Source of the DNA: CAZKHG01 sp964552655
GTDB taxonomy: Bacteria > Bacteroidota > Bacteroidia > Bacteroidales > Tenuifilaceae
NCBI GenBank assembly: GCA_964552655.1
Contig: CAZKHG010000062.1
Coordinates: 1 to 18,617 of the forward strand
Length of the DNA stretch: 18,617 nt
Direction of reading: 5' to 3'
Positions 1 through 7,776 of the stretch are shown here, piece after piece. Numbering within the stretch: position 1 is the first letter of the stretch; every line of letters starts with the position of its first letter. Below the pieces are notes generated by a model. It did not search any database, was not told the DNA's origin, and saw only the letters and a list, made by a program, of their open reading frames with translations. The position numbers and the translations under genes were made by a program.

Positions 1-54
1 TTGAAAACCGTTGTCCGGGCGACTGGACCGGGGGTTCGAATCCCTCTTTCTCCG
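1..54 (+). tRNA. tRNA-Ser(TGA), 3' part, cut by window edge
   Basis: The window opens inside the anticodon loop (TTGAAA, anticodon TGA reading UCA). It continues through the 3' anticodon strand ACCG, a long variable arm typical of serine tRNAs, the T arm (stem 30-34/42-46, loop TTCGAAT at 35-41), the 3' acceptor strand TTTCTCC (47-53) and discriminator G at 54. No CCA is encoded. The 5' half lies outside the window. The sequence closely parallels the complete tRNA-Ser at 730-818. Confidence 0.9.
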
Positions 55-60
55 CCTTCG

Positions 61-107
61 CTCGCCTAAGTTTCGCTTTTTGGAACATAGGCGAGTTTTA
101 CTTTTTT
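61..107 (+). terminator. Intrinsic terminator of the first tRNA-Ser
   Basis: A perfect 8-bp inverted repeat, CTCGCCTA (61-68) with TAGGCGAG (88-95), begins seven bases after the tRNA ends. A possible inner pairing TTTC/GGAA sits inside it. It is followed by TTTTACTTTTTT at 96-107. The same design occurs after the second tRNA-Ser. Confidence 0.75.
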
Positions 108-355
108 ACCCATTTCCTTTAGTAAGAAATTTACCAGGCTTAAGGAGAATCTATCTGAAAAGAAATATTCTCAACCTGATTTTATCGGTAAAACGAAAAC
201 TTGTATTATACTCCGATCTTCAGTTTTGGGTAACCAGAGGTAAATTTAGTTTGAATAAACATCAATATTTTTCCAAATTCCTGAAAAATCAACTGGAATT
301 TAGTTTAATAATTACAATGAGGGGTTAATCAGGAATATTCGGTAAATTAGAATTA
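108..355. other. AT-rich intergenic stretch without a recognised gene
   Basis: Between the tRNA terminator and the end of the DUF6132 gene there is no convincing coding region or RNA. An open frame of about 105 codons starting at position 11 on the plus strand begins inside the tRNA, and its N-terminus is the usual translation artefact of a serine tRNA T arm, so it is not called. GAATATTC at 332-339 is a short palindrome of unknown meaning. Confidence 0.5.
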
Positions 356-595
356 CTAGCACTTGCTGCATGGGCTGCTGGTAATAAAAAACCCCAAGAA
401 ACTTCCCATTAATATACTGCCATATGGGCTACTGGTTATCGCACATGTACCACTGGAACAACCAATAAAGTAGTAATAAAGGTATCCCAGAATTCCACCA
501 ATGATAGTGCTGAGGGCTGGTTTCCAAAAATTCCAGGACATAAAAAATTCTTTTATCGTTTTTGGACGGGGTTTAGCTTCGCAATTATTGCTCAT
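356..595 (-). CDS. DUF6132 family small membrane protein
   Basis: A 79-residue protein recognised from the DUF6132 family, which is common in Bacteroidota and has no established function. Two hydrophobic segments (about residues 27-44 and 58-72) flank the family motif GCSSGTCAITSSPYG at 45-59, which carries Cys46 and Cys51. The C-terminus is CSKC (Cys76, Cys79), and another Cys lies at residue 5. The paired cysteines suggest metal binding or redox chemistry at the inner membrane, but that is inference. ATG at 593-595 is the first start; Met19, just before the first membrane segment, is an alternative. There is no clear ribosome-binding site, as is usual here. A good promoter match lies 28 bases upstream (623-654). 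It is a single gene between two tRNA genes of the opposite strand. Confidence 0.85.
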   Translation of the reverse strand: MSNNCEAKPRPKTIKEFFMSWNFWKPALSTIIGGILGYLYYYFIGCSSGTCAITSSPYGSILMGSFLGFFITSSPCSKC

Positions 596-622
596 TTATC
601 TATATATTTACATTTCTGAATA

Positions 623-654
623 CAAAAGTAGCAACTTTTTTTCAAACTACTCAA
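623..654 (-). promoter_or_regulatory. Predicted promoter for the DUF6132 gene
   Basis: On the minus strand a TTG (654-652) lies 21 bases before TACTTTTG (630-623), matching the Bacteroidota -33/-7 consensus TTTG / TAnnTTTG. The predicted transcription start is about 20 bases before the ATG at 595. Confidence 0.5.
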
Positions 655-669
655 TACCATTCCCAAAGT

Positions 670-701
670 TTTGTTAAATAAATGGAAAGTACCTACTTTT
701 G
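670..701 (+). promoter_or_regulatory. Promoter of tRNA-Ser(CGA)
   Basis: TTTG at 670-673, exactly 20 bases, then TACTTTTG at 694-701: a full match to the Bacteroidota -33/-7 promoter. The expected start near 708 leaves a leader of about 20 bases before the tRNA at 730. This is the cleanest promoter in the window and served as the internal reference for the others. Confidence 0.75.
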
Positions 702-729
702 CAGCCTCGTGAGAATCACAAGCTCTAAT

Positions 730-818
730 GGAGAGATGCCGGAGTGGTCGAACGGGACGGTCTCGAAAACCGTTGACCTGGGTAACTGGGTCCGAGGGTT
801 CGAATCCCTCTCTCTCCG
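730..818 (+). tRNA. tRNA-Ser(CGA)
   Basis: A complete serine tRNA of 89 bases. The acceptor stem is GGAGAGA (730-736) with TCTCTCC (811-817), discriminator G818. The anticodon arm is ACGGT / CTCGAAA / ACCGT with anticodon CGA (reads UCG). A long variable arm, diagnostic of tRNA-Ser, follows, and the T arm GAGGG / TTCGAAT / CCCTC is perfect. CCA is not encoded. It has its own promoter (670-701) and terminator (824-872). Confidence 0.97.
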
Positions 819-823
819 CCGTT

Positions 824-872
824 GCTCGCTGAACTTCCGTTTTCTGGAACAAAGGCGAGCTTCGTTTTTTTT
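824..872 (+). terminator. Intrinsic terminator of tRNA-Ser(CGA)
   Basis: GCTCGC (824-829) pairs with GCGAGC (855-860), with an inner TTCC/GGAA pairing, followed by a run of eight T at 865-872. It aligns with the hairpin after the first tRNA-Ser, including the internal GGAACA(T/A)A segment. Confidence 0.8.
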
Positions 873-974
873 CCCTTCAACTTTCTCTATATTTTTAAGA
901 GAACTTCTGAAGTTGATATTAATAAAGCAAAGTGCTCTTAAATAAAAAAAAATTTATGTAAATATTTAAACTTC

Positions 975-2792
975 CTACAAGGTTTGAAGATTATACAACT
1001 TGGTATAAATGCCATTTAAACGAATCAGTTCGTCGTGTTTTCCTTGTTCAACAATCTCTCCCTCATGAAGAACACAAATCAGGTCGGCGTTGCGGACTGT
1101 TGACAGGCGATGGGCGATAACAATTGATGTGCGGTTTTTCATAAGGTTTTCAATGGCTTCCTGAACCAGCCGTTCCGATTCAGTATCGAGAGAACTAGTG
1201 GCCTCATCCAAGATCATTATGGGTGGATTTTTAAGAATTGCCCTGGCAATGCTAACTCTCTGCCTTTGGCCGCCGGATAGTTTACTCCCTCTGTCGCCAA
1301 TATTAGAGTAATATCCATTAGGATTCGATTCGATGAACTCATGGGCATTAGCAATTTTTGCTGCTGCCATTACATCCTCCTCAGAGGTGCTATCCACGCC
1401 AAATGCTATATTATTATAAAAGGTATCGTTAAAAAGGATTGGATCCTGATTAACATTACCCATCAACCCCCTTAAACTGTTCAACGTATATTCCTTTATA
1501 TTATGCCCATCAAGAATAATCTCCCCTTCTTCTATGTCCCAGAATCTGGGCAGGAGATCAACAAAGGTACTTTTCCCCGATCCTGACTGACCAACCAGAG
1601 CAACTGTTTTGCCCTTTTCAATCTTGAGGTTGATATTTTTTAATACATATTCGTCTTTGTAGCGAAAGCTGACATTCCTATATTCAATTGAATCAGAGAA
1701 GGTGCTTGCAACCAGACCTCCTGAAGAACTTCTGATTGGATTGACCGCCCCCAGGATACTATCGATACGATCTGCAGATGCCAAACCTTTAATGATGTTA
1801 AAATATGCATTCGTGAAAGATTTGGCGGGGTTGATAATCATGTAAAATATCCCGATATAACCTATTAGCGCCGAGGCTTTAAGGTCGCTGGTGTTATTAA
1901 AAATTAACCGACCGCCATACCACAATACAATAACAATTACTATTGTTCCCAGGAATTCACTCAGGGGCATGGCCAAATCACGCCTACGCCACATCTTGGT
2001 CATTAAATGGGAATAGAAACTATTTGTGCTCTCAAACCTGCGGGTAACCTTTTCCTCAGCATTAAATGCTTTAATAATCCGAAGACCACCTAATGTCTCT
2101 TCAATTATTGCAAGAAGAGTTCCCATCTTTTTTTGCCCCTTAAATGATGTTTTTCTAAGGGTTTTACCTATTCGGCCTATCAATCCACCGGTTATTGGAA
2201 GTAGTAAAAGTACAAACAATGTTAACTTTGGGCTGATAATAATTAGGCCGATCAGATGGACAATTATCATGGTTGGATCCTTGAAGAACATCTCCAGGGA
2301 TCTGATAATTGAAACCTCAATCTCATTGACATCATTAGTCATTTTGCTGATAATATCGCCCTTCTTCTCATCGGAATAATATCCTAAAGGAAGTTCAATA
2401 ACTTTTTGGTATAAGGCATTCCTGATATCGCGCACAACACCTGTTCGAATAGGGGCCAAATACCATAAAGCCATATATGTGAAGAAATTTTTCAATAATG
2501 ATGTAATGATCACAATCACAATAATAAACAGCAAAGCCCCCTCACTGTTATTATTTTTGACCATGTTGCTAATGAAAAAGTTGAGGTAATTGCTGATTGA
2601 TTCAAAATTGAATGCCCATTCGGGTTTAACCTCAACGGGAGGAGTTGTACCAAATAGAACTCCCAGAAAAGGGATAATCATCGCAATTGAGGTAAGAGAA
2701 AATATTGCACCAAGAATATTGCTTAATACACTTGCAACAACATGCCACTTGTATGGATACAAATAGCGAAATATCTTATAAAATTTTTTCAT
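975..2792 (-). CDS. ABC exporter, fused permease and ATPase (MsbA-like)
   Basis: A 605-residue half-transporter that would work as a homodimer in the inner membrane. The N-terminal membrane domain (about 1-340) has the usual six hydrophobic segments, visible at about 18-45, 86-110, 172-186, 190-206, 282-297 and 307-321. The nucleotide-binding domain has A-loop Tyr378, Walker A GQSGSGKST (401-409), Q-loop Gln449, signature LSGGQ (505-509), Walker B IMILDE (525-530, catalytic Glu530), D-loop SSLD (533-536) and switch His561, all intact. Family members flip lipids or lipid A, or export drugs; the substrate cannot be read from the sequence. Length and start are normal. It lies 120 bases downstream of purB behind a likely terminator, so it is probably transcribed separately; a TACCTTTG box is at 2845-2852. 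Confidence 0.95.
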   Translation of the reverse strand: MKKFYKIFRYLYPYKWHVVASVLSNILGAIFSLTSIAMIIPFLGVLFGTTPPVEVKPEWAFNFESISNYLNFFISNMVKNNNSEGALLFIIVIVIITSLLKNFFTYMALWYLAPIRTGVVRDIRNALYQKVIELPLGYYSDEKKGDIISKMTNDVNEIEVSIIRSLEMFFKDPTMIIVHLIGLIIISPKLTLFVLLLLPITGGLIGRIGKTLRKTSFKGQKKMGTLLAIIEETLGGLRIIKAFNAEEKVTRRFESTNSFYSHLMTKMWRRRDLAMPLSEFLGTIVIVIVLWYGGRLIFNNTSDLKASALIGYIGIFYMIINPAKSFTNAYFNIIKGLASADRIDSILGAVNPIRSSSGGLVASTFSDSIEYRNVSFRYKDEYVLKNINLKIEKGKTVALVGQSGSGKSTFVDLLPRFWDIEEGEIILDGHNIKEYTLNSLRGLMGNVNQDPILFNDTFYNNIAFGVDSTSEEDVMAAAKIANAHEFIESNPNGYYSNIGDRGSKLSGGQRQRVSIARAILKNPPIMILDEATSSLDTESERLVQEAIENLMKNRTSIVIAHRLSTVRNADLICVLHEGEIVEQGKHDELIRLNGIYTKLYNLQTL

Positions 2793-2844
2793 TTATTCGA
2801 TTAAAAAAATTGATGCTTTAGCCTAAATCTCAAAAAGTCCCGCA

Positions 2845-2852
2845 CAAAGGTA
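2845..2852 (-). promoter_or_regulatory. Candidate -7 box for the ABC exporter
   Basis: The minus strand reads TACCTTTG, an exact TAnnTTTG, 53 bases before the ATG. No TTG is found at the expected -33 distance, so the call rests on one box. Confidence 0.35.
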
Positions 2853-2877
2853 GAAAAATAATAGGGTGTTCCTATTA
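2853..2877 (-). terminator. Likely terminator of purB
   Basis: A perfect 7-bp inverted repeat TAATAGG (2859-2865) / CCTATTA (2871-2877) with a 5-base loop, read on the minus strand into TTTTTC. It begins 35 bases after the purB stop. The stem is AT-rich and weak. Confidence 0.45.
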
Positions 2878-2911
2878 CCATATTTAATATGTGAATATAT
2901 ATCATACATAT

Positions 2912-4261
2912 TTATAGCTTTACACCTAAATAACCAAAGGGCGTTATTTGTTTAAGTTCATTTTTAACGTTTTGATTTACATCAAGTTGTTCAATATAAT
3001 GAGCTATAGCCTCCTTTGTAATGGGCTTGTTGGTTCTGGTCAACTCTTTTAAAGATTCATAAGGATTAGGGTAACCTTCCCTTCTTAGGATGGTTTGAAT
3101 GGCTTCGGCAACAACTCCCCAGTTATTATCAAGGTCGGAGTTCAATGCAGCTGGATTAACAATCAATTTGTCCATACCTTTTAATAATGAATTCATGGAA
3201 ATTAGAGTGTGGGCAAACGGAACACCTATATTTCGGATAACAGTGCTATCGGTCAGGTCACGCTGAAGCCTGGAAATTGGGAGTTTTTGACTCAGGTGTT
3301 CAAAAATGGCATTGGCATAGCCCAGATTGCCTTCGGCATTTTCGAAATCAATTGGGTTAACCTTATGGGGCATTGCAGATGAACCCACCTCACCCGCTTT
3401 AATTTTCTGCTTAAAATATTCCATTGAGATATAAGTCCAGAAATCCCGGCACAAATCTATCAGAATGGTATTTATCCGTTTAAGGCAATCAAAATACGCG
3501 GCAAGGTTGTCATAATGCTCAATCTGAGTAGTTATTTGGGAACGATTAAGACCTAGTGTGCTATTAACAAAAGTATTGGCAAAATCTACCCAGTTTATCC
3601 CTGGGTACGCTATAAAGTGTGCATTAAAGTTACCTGTAGCACCTCCGAATTTTGCGGAGAAAGGTATCGCTTTAAGCTGAACATACTGCTTTTCAATCCT
3701 TTCAATAAATACTTTAATCTCTTTACCTAAGCGGGTTGGAGAAGCTGGTTGCCCATGTGTTCGGGCCAGCATTGGTATATCTGACCATTCATCGGCAAGA
3801 TTGGTCAATTGGCTTAACACCCTTTCAATCATTGGATGATACACCTGAAAAGAAGCCTCTTTAAGCATTAACGGAAATGCTGTGTTATTGATATCCTGAG
3901 AGGTTAACCCAAAATGAATAAACTCCTTGTATTCAACCAGGTTTAATGCATCAAACCTCTCCTTTATATAATACTCAATCGCTTTAACATCGTGGTTTGT
4001 GGTTTTTTCCAGCTCTTTCACCCTAAATGCATCATTTAGGGTAATCTTGGAATAAATATCTCGCACCTTGGGATAATTCTCCTTTTTAAAAGATTGAAGT
4101 TGTGGAAGGGGGATATTGCAGAGCGCAATAAAATATTCAACCTCAACATAAATCCTATACTTTATCAGGGCAAACTCGGAGAAGAAACCAGAAAGATTCT
4201 CAACTTTGTCACGGTACCTCCCATCAATAGGAGATATTGCGGTAATGGGCGAATAATCCAT
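2912..4261 (-). CDS. purB: Adenylosuccinate lyase
   Basis: Catalyses two steps of purine synthesis: SAICAR to AICAR plus fumarate, and adenylosuccinate to AMP plus fumarate, in the cytoplasm as a tetramer. At 449 residues it matches the E. coli PurB subgroup (about 456). It begins with the conserved SPIDGRY. Catalytic His169 lies in ARTHGQPA. The fumarase/aspartase-superfamily signature GSSAMPHKVNP is at 293-303, with the catalytic serine of the mobile loop at 294/295, followed by IDFENAEGN. I chose the ATG at 4259-4261 because MDYSPITAISPIDG then aligns with the E. coli N-terminus; in-frame ATGs at 4267 and 4279 and a TTG at 4282 would add 2 to 7 residues. There is no Shine-Dalgarno. It diverges from mqnA across about 200 bases holding an AT-rich dyad. 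Confidence 0.96.
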   Translation of the reverse strand: MDYSPITAISPIDGRYRDKVENLSGFFSEFALIKYRIYVEVEYFIALCNIPLPQLQSFKKENYPKVRDIYSKITLNDAFRVKELEKTTNHDVKAIEYYIKERFDALNLVEYKEFIHFGLTSQDINNTAFPLMLKEASFQVYHPMIERVLSQLTNLADEWSDIPMLARTHGQPASPTRLGKEIKVFIERIEKQYVQLKAIPFSAKFGGATGNFNAHFIAYPGINWVDFANTFVNSTLGLNRSQITTQIEHYDNLAAYFDCLKRINTILIDLCRDFWTYISMEYFKQKIKAGEVGSSAMPHKVNPIDFENAEGNLGYANAIFEHLSQKLPISRLQRDLTDSTVIRNIGVPFAHTLISMNSLLKGMDKLIVNPAALNSDLDNNWGVVAEAIQTILRREGYPNPYESLKELTRTNKPITKEAIAHYIEQLDVNQNVKNELKQITPFGYLGVKL

Positions 4262-4340
4262 GTTCATTGAATTAAGCATCAAATTTAATAAACTCAGTGA
4301 AAAAACTGGTTATTATGGACAATGAAATCAAAATGACGAT

Positions 4341-4361
4341 CATTATAAATCAATTATAATG
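4341..4361. promoter_or_regulatory. AT-rich 8-bp dyad between purB and mqnA, possible operator
   Basis: CATTATAA (4341-4348) and TTATAATG (4354-4361) form a perfect inverted repeat around ATCAA. It is near the middle of the divergent intergenic region, where a transcription factor could control either gene. It has no T-tract on either side and is unlikely to be a terminator. The factor is unknown. Confidence 0.35.
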
Positions 4362-4466
4362 TAAATTCATTTGAGGAGTGTATTGTAAAAATGATTTTAT
4401 TACCTTCGTAGCGATATGTATTCCGCCTGCCCGGAATAATTGATAACATAGGCAAAATTTATATGG

Positions 4467-5231
4467 ATGACCCGGAGGATAAGAGTTTCGGCAGTGTCGT
4501 ATCTGAATACGGCTCCGTTTATATACGGATTTAGAATTTCAGGCATTCTGGAGAAAATTGAGCTTACCCTCGATTACCCTTCCGAATGCGCAAGAAAATT
4601 GTTGGCTAATGAAGCAGACATTGGGTTAATACCAGTTGCAGCCATTCCATCGCTTAGTGAACATCACATTATTACTGATTTCTGTTTAGGAGCGGTTGGT
4701 CCGGTAAGGACAACAGTACTGTTGAGCAATAGTCCTTTGGAAAACATTGAAAAGATTTATCTTGATTACCAATCGAAAACTTCCATAACCCTTGTTAGGG
4801 TATTGGCCAAACATCTCTGGAAAATTAACCCCGTTTGGGTTCCACTTACCCCTGAAATTGAATCCGGTGATATTGATCCTTACGAGGGTGTTGTCATTAT
4901 TGGTGACAGGGTTTTTGACTTTGAAGGGAACTTCAAGTTCAAGTACGATTTAGCCGATGAGTGGATTAAATTTACCAGTCTGCCTTTTGTTTTTGCCACC
5001 TGGACATCAAATAAGCCTATTGATGATGGGCTAATCAACGATTTCAACTACTCTTTCAAGTTGGGAGTAGATAATATCCCTGCTGCGATAGATTACTATT
5101 CCCCAAAGAATATTTCCAGGAAACAAGCAGAATATTACCTGCAAAACAACCTCTCTTTTATACTCGATAAACCAAAACGCGATGGCATTAAACTTTTCTG
5201 GAGCTTAGCCAGAGAGCTAACACCGGGCTAA
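4467..5231 (+). CDS. mqnA: Chorismate dehydratase of the futalosine menaquinone pathway
   Basis: MqnA removes water from chorismate to give 3-[(1-carboxyvinyl)oxy]benzoate, the first committed step of the futalosine route to menaquinone. The 254-residue protein has the periplasmic-binding-protein-like MqnA/MqnD fold. It shows VSYLNTAPF at 9-17, DYPSECARKLLANEADIG near 36-53 with IPVAAIP at 55-61, DLADEW at 161-166 and SLPFVFATW at 171-179, all typical of MqnA and not MqnD. No signal peptide is present, so it is cytoplasmic. The ATG at 4467 is chosen because the ATG at 4463 is out of frame. TACCTTCG at 4401-4408 resembles a -7 box but lacks a good -33. Later pathway genes mqnB, mqnC and mqnD are not in the window; an mqnP-like gene is at 9401-10261. 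Confidence 0.92.
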   Translation: MTRRIRVSAVSYLNTAPFIYGFRISGILEKIELTLDYPSECARKLLANEADIGLIPVAAIPSLSEHHIITDFCLGAVGPVRTTVLLSNSPLENIEKIYLDYQSKTSITLVRVLAKHLWKINPVWVPLTPEIESGDIDPYEGVVIIGDRVFDFEGNFKFKYDLADEWIKFTSLPFVFATWTSNKPIDDGLINDFNYSFKLGVDNIPAAIDYYSPKNISRKQAEYYLQNNLSFILDKPKRDGIKLFWSLARELTPG

Positions 5232-5279
5232 AGGGTTATTTCAGGAAAAAATTAAATCGCCCTGACTACTAACCCTTTA
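5229..5279 (+). promoter_or_regulatory. Long two-part hairpin between mqnA and the corA-like gene
   Basis: TAAAGGGTTA (5229-5238, starting with the mqnA stop codon) is perfectly complementary to TAACCCTTTA (5270-5279). Inside it TCAGG (5241-5245) pairs with CCTGA (5261-5265), leaving a 15-base AT-rich loop. No T-run follows, so it is a poor terminator. It ends 12 bases before the corA-like ATG. In RNA it could protect the mRNA end, separate expression of the two genes, or affect ribosome access. Confidence 0.5.
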
Positions 5280-5291
5280 ATAATAAGTACC

Positions 5292-6242
5292 ATGATCGCA
5301 ATTTTTCATAAAGCATTCAATAAAATAAATCATGAGATTGAAATGCACCGTCTGGCTGAGCTGGACTACGAAGATCTTCTTTGGGTTGATCTAGCATTCC
5401 CTACAGCCGATGAGAAACAGTATGTTGAAACGTTTTTTAACATCAACCTCCAGACACGTCAACAGGTTGAAGAAATTGAAAGTTCATCGCGGTATTCAGA
5501 GACTGAAAATTTAATCATTGCCAACACCAATTTTTTACAGCAGCACGAAGGTGTTTTTGTGCCCGAACCGGTTTCTTTTATCTTGAAAGACGGCATTTTA
5601 ATCTCCCTGAGAAATTCTGAACTAAGAGCTTTCACTGAAACCATCCGAAAGTTTTACATCAACTACAAATCATTTTCTACCGGGTACCATATTTTAATAA
5701 CAATCCTCGAGACCAGGATTGATTTTGATGCTGATATAGTTGAATATCTTGCCAAAGATATTGCTGTTCTTAGCCGAAAACTCAGAATTACAGATGATCT
5801 GGATGAAGAGCTGATCCTGGAAATCAGTAAGCACCAGGAGAATACCATGCTGATCAGGGAAAATTTTATCGATAAGCAAAGGGTGGTGAGTGGAATTCTA
5901 AAGAGTGAAAGGTTTCCAAACGATACTTACTCTAAGCTTACCATCATGGTAAAAGATATTGGATCATTGATCAACCATACCGATTTCAGCTTTGAGCGTT
6001 TGGAATACCTGCAGAATACTTTTCTTGGTCTGATCAACATTGAACAGAATAAGATTATTAAAATCTTTACCGTTGTGTCCGTAGTATTTATGCCACCAAC
6101 CTTAATTGCTTCGGTTTATGGGATGAATTTCAAAATATTTCCGGAACTTGGCTGGAAGCTGGGTTACCCGTTTGCACTAGGGTTAATGCTTGTTTCTTCG
6201 CTACTCACCCTATACATCTTCAGGAAAAAGAAATGGTTATAG
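5292..6242 (+). CDS. CorA-family magnesium/cobalt channel
   Basis: A 316-residue pentameric divalent-cation channel of the inner membrane. The soluble N-terminal domain (about 1-250) is followed by the long pore helix and two membrane segments (about 256-275 and 290-310). Between them is the family's selectivity motif YGMNF at 276-280 (GMN 277-279). The protein ends with the basic tail RKKKWL. Preference for Mg2+ over Co2+ or Zn2+ is not shown by sequence; ZntB-like members share the fold. It lies 60 bases after mqnA on the same strand, with the hairpin at 5229-5279 between them and no promoter box seen, so co-transcription is likely. It converges on the MATE gene. Confidence 0.92.
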   Translation: MIAIFHKAFNKINHEIEMHRLAELDYEDLLWVDLAFPTADEKQYVETFFNINLQTRQQVEEIESSSRYSETENLIIANTNFLQQHEGVFVPEPVSFILKDGILISLRNSELRAFTETIRKFYINYKSFSTGYHILITILETRIDFDADIVEYLAKDIAVLSRKLRITDDLDEELILEISKHQENTMLIRENFIDKQRVVSGILKSERFPNDTYSKLTIMVKDIGSLINHTDFSFERLEYLQNTFLGLINIEQNKIIKIFTVVSVVFMPPTLIASVYGMNFKIFPELGWKLGYPFALGLMLVSSLLTLYIFRKKKWL

Positions 6243-6299
6243 CTCCTTGTAAAGAAATTTAAACATCATTCTTAAGATAATCAACTACCAGGAATAATA

Positions 6300-7664
6300 C
6301 TATTCATCGGCATCCATTGGGAAGGAAGGTTTGATGATTCCCTTCTTTTTCCATTTCCCGCTTTTGTAGTATAGGAAAGATCCAACTGCACCAAATGCCC
6401 AGCCTATAGGGATTGACCACCAGATCCCAATCTCCTGCAAACCAAAATGCTTACTTAAAAGGTAAGCTAATGGGATGCGAATAACCCATAAAGAGAAAAG
6501 GGTTATGAACATGGGGATCAGGGTGTCACCGGCACCACGGAGTGCGCCATTAAAAGTGAACAATGTTGAAAACAGGAAATAGAATACGCTGACAATAACC
6601 AGGTATTCATGGCCAATCCTAATCACATCGGGATTTGTAGTGAAAATATTCATAATACCATCACCCCAGAAAATAATGACTAAGCTAATAAACAGGCTTA
6701 TTCCAGTTGACATCAACAGGGTAGCCATTAAACCTGCCTTCACTCTGTTTATCTTGTTTGCTCCAACATTTTGTCCTACAAAACCTGATAACGCAGCCGA
6801 GAAATTCATGGCTGGAAGTGCTGCCATTGAATCAATTCTGCTTGCCGCTGAATAGGCTGCAATTACATTCGTTCCAAATGTATTGACGATACCCATTAAA
6901 AACATAGCACCCAAGGCTACAAATGTTTGCTGAATACCTGTGGGCATACCAATTTTGACGCTTTGCCAGAAAATTTTCCAGCTAAAAGAAATGTCCCGTA
7001 AATTGAAGCGAATGATATGATTTTTCCTGTTGAGATAAATAATTGCCGTTGCATAAGCTCCGGCCTGGGAAATAACTGTAGCCCAGGCGGCTCCAGCAAT
7101 GCCCCATTTAAAAACGAGGATAAACAGAAGATCCAAAAATATATTTGTTAGGGTTGAAATTACAAGGAAATACAATGGGGTTTTGGAATCGCCAATTCCT
7201 CTCAGAACTGAAGATGTACCATTGAAACCAAACATAAAAATCATTCCAGAGAGGTAAATATTCAGATATGTAAGTGCCGGATCCATCAGTTCATCAGGAA
7301 GCTGAAGGAGTCTGAAAATCCCTTTACTTGAAATGATTCCGATAATAGAAAGTAAAATGCTGGATATCAGCAAAAATATATTAAGGGTATCAGAAGCCTC
7401 ACGTACCTTATCATAATTCCTTGCCCCAAAATACTGGGATATAACAACTGATGCCCCGATACCAATTCCGAGAATCAGGGCTATAAGAGTAAATATAATA
7501 GGGAATGATGCACCGACAGCAGCCAGTGCTTTTTCGCCCAGGTATCTGCCAACAATAATACTGTCAACAACATTATACAGTTGCTGAAAAATATTTCCAA
7601 GCAGCATTGGCAAAGCGAACTTAAAGATAAGCCGGGCCTCATTCCCGGTTGTTAAATCTTTCAT
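6300..7664 (-). CDS. MATE family efflux transporter
   Basis: A 454-residue polytopic inner-membrane protein with about 12 hydrophobic segments and the two-fold internal repeat of the MATE family. The N-terminal GNIFQQLYNVVDSIIVGRYL and LAAVGASFPI are classic. The second half repeats the pattern (VNTFGTNVIAAYSAASRID and GFVGQNVGA). The family exports cationic drugs or metabolites in exchange for Na+ or H+; neither substrate nor ion can be assigned. The C-terminus is cytosolic and charged. The start ATG at 7664 gives a normal N-terminus (MKDLTTGNEARLIFKFALP). It follows tnaA on the same strand, but a strong terminator lies between them. It is convergent with the corA-like gene, with 57 bases between the stops. 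Confidence 0.94.
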   Translation of the reverse strand: MKDLTTGNEARLIFKFALPMLLGNIFQQLYNVVDSIIVGRYLGEKALAAVGASFPIIFTLIALILGIGIGASVVISQYFGARNYDKVREASDTLNIFLLISSILLSIIGIISSKGIFRLLQLPDELMDPALTYLNIYLSGMIFMFGFNGTSSVLRGIGDSKTPLYFLVISTLTNIFLDLLFILVFKWGIAGAAWATVISQAGAYATAIIYLNRKNHIIRFNLRDISFSWKIFWQSVKIGMPTGIQQTFVALGAMFLMGIVNTFGTNVIAAYSAASRIDSMAALPAMNFSAALSGFVGQNVGANKINRVKAGLMATLLMSTGISLFISLVIIFWGDGIMNIFTTNPDVIRIGHEYLVIVSVFYFLFSTLFTFNGALRGAGDTLIPMFITLFSLWVIRIPLAYLLSKHFGLQEIGIWWSIPIGWAFGAVGSFLYYKSGKWKKKGIIKPSFPMDADE

Positions 7665-7692
7665 TAAGGATCCGTTTGTTTAAAGGAAGCTG

Positions 7693-7700
7693 CAAAGGTG
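7693..7700 (-). promoter_or_regulatory. Weak candidate -7 box for the MATE gene
   Basis: The minus strand reads CACCTTTG, followed by CAGC, 29 bases before the ATG. It is one mismatch from TAnnTTTG; the tRNA-Ser promoter has the same TTTGCAGC continuation. No -33 element is visible. Confidence 0.25.
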
Positions 7701-7776
7701 AGATTTTTTTTTAAATAATATATACGAATTTATAAATCTGAATTTGAATCAAATTATATTATCTCAATAATAGAAT

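Noticed and set aside
11..328. Open frame of about 105 codons starting inside the first tRNA-Ser
   Set aside because: Its start overlaps the tRNA and its N-terminus (RGFESL...) is the well-known false translation of a serine tRNA T arm; the rest has no recognisable features.
592..852. Minus-strand open frame overlapping the second tRNA-Ser
   Set aside because: It is the antisense of the tRNA plus flanks and overlaps the DUF6132 start; no family resemblance.
878..915. Nested inverted repeat after the tRNA-Ser terminator (CAACTT...AAGTTG and AACTTC-T-GAAGTT)
   Set aside because: Short arms in AT-rich DNA with several mutually exclusive pairings and no T-run; not distinguishable from chance.
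682..945. Open frame of about 87 codons across the second tRNA-Ser
   Set aside because: It runs through the whole tRNA and its terminator and repeats the same RGFESLSLR artefact.
4463..4467. ATG at 4463 as the mqnA start
   Set aside because: It is out of frame with the MqnA sequence; the ATG at 4467 is in frame and gives the expected N-terminus.
6292..6305. GAATA-ATAC-TATTC at the end of the MATE gene
   Set aside because: Five AT-rich pairs overlapping the stop codon, without a T-tract; not a convincing terminator.
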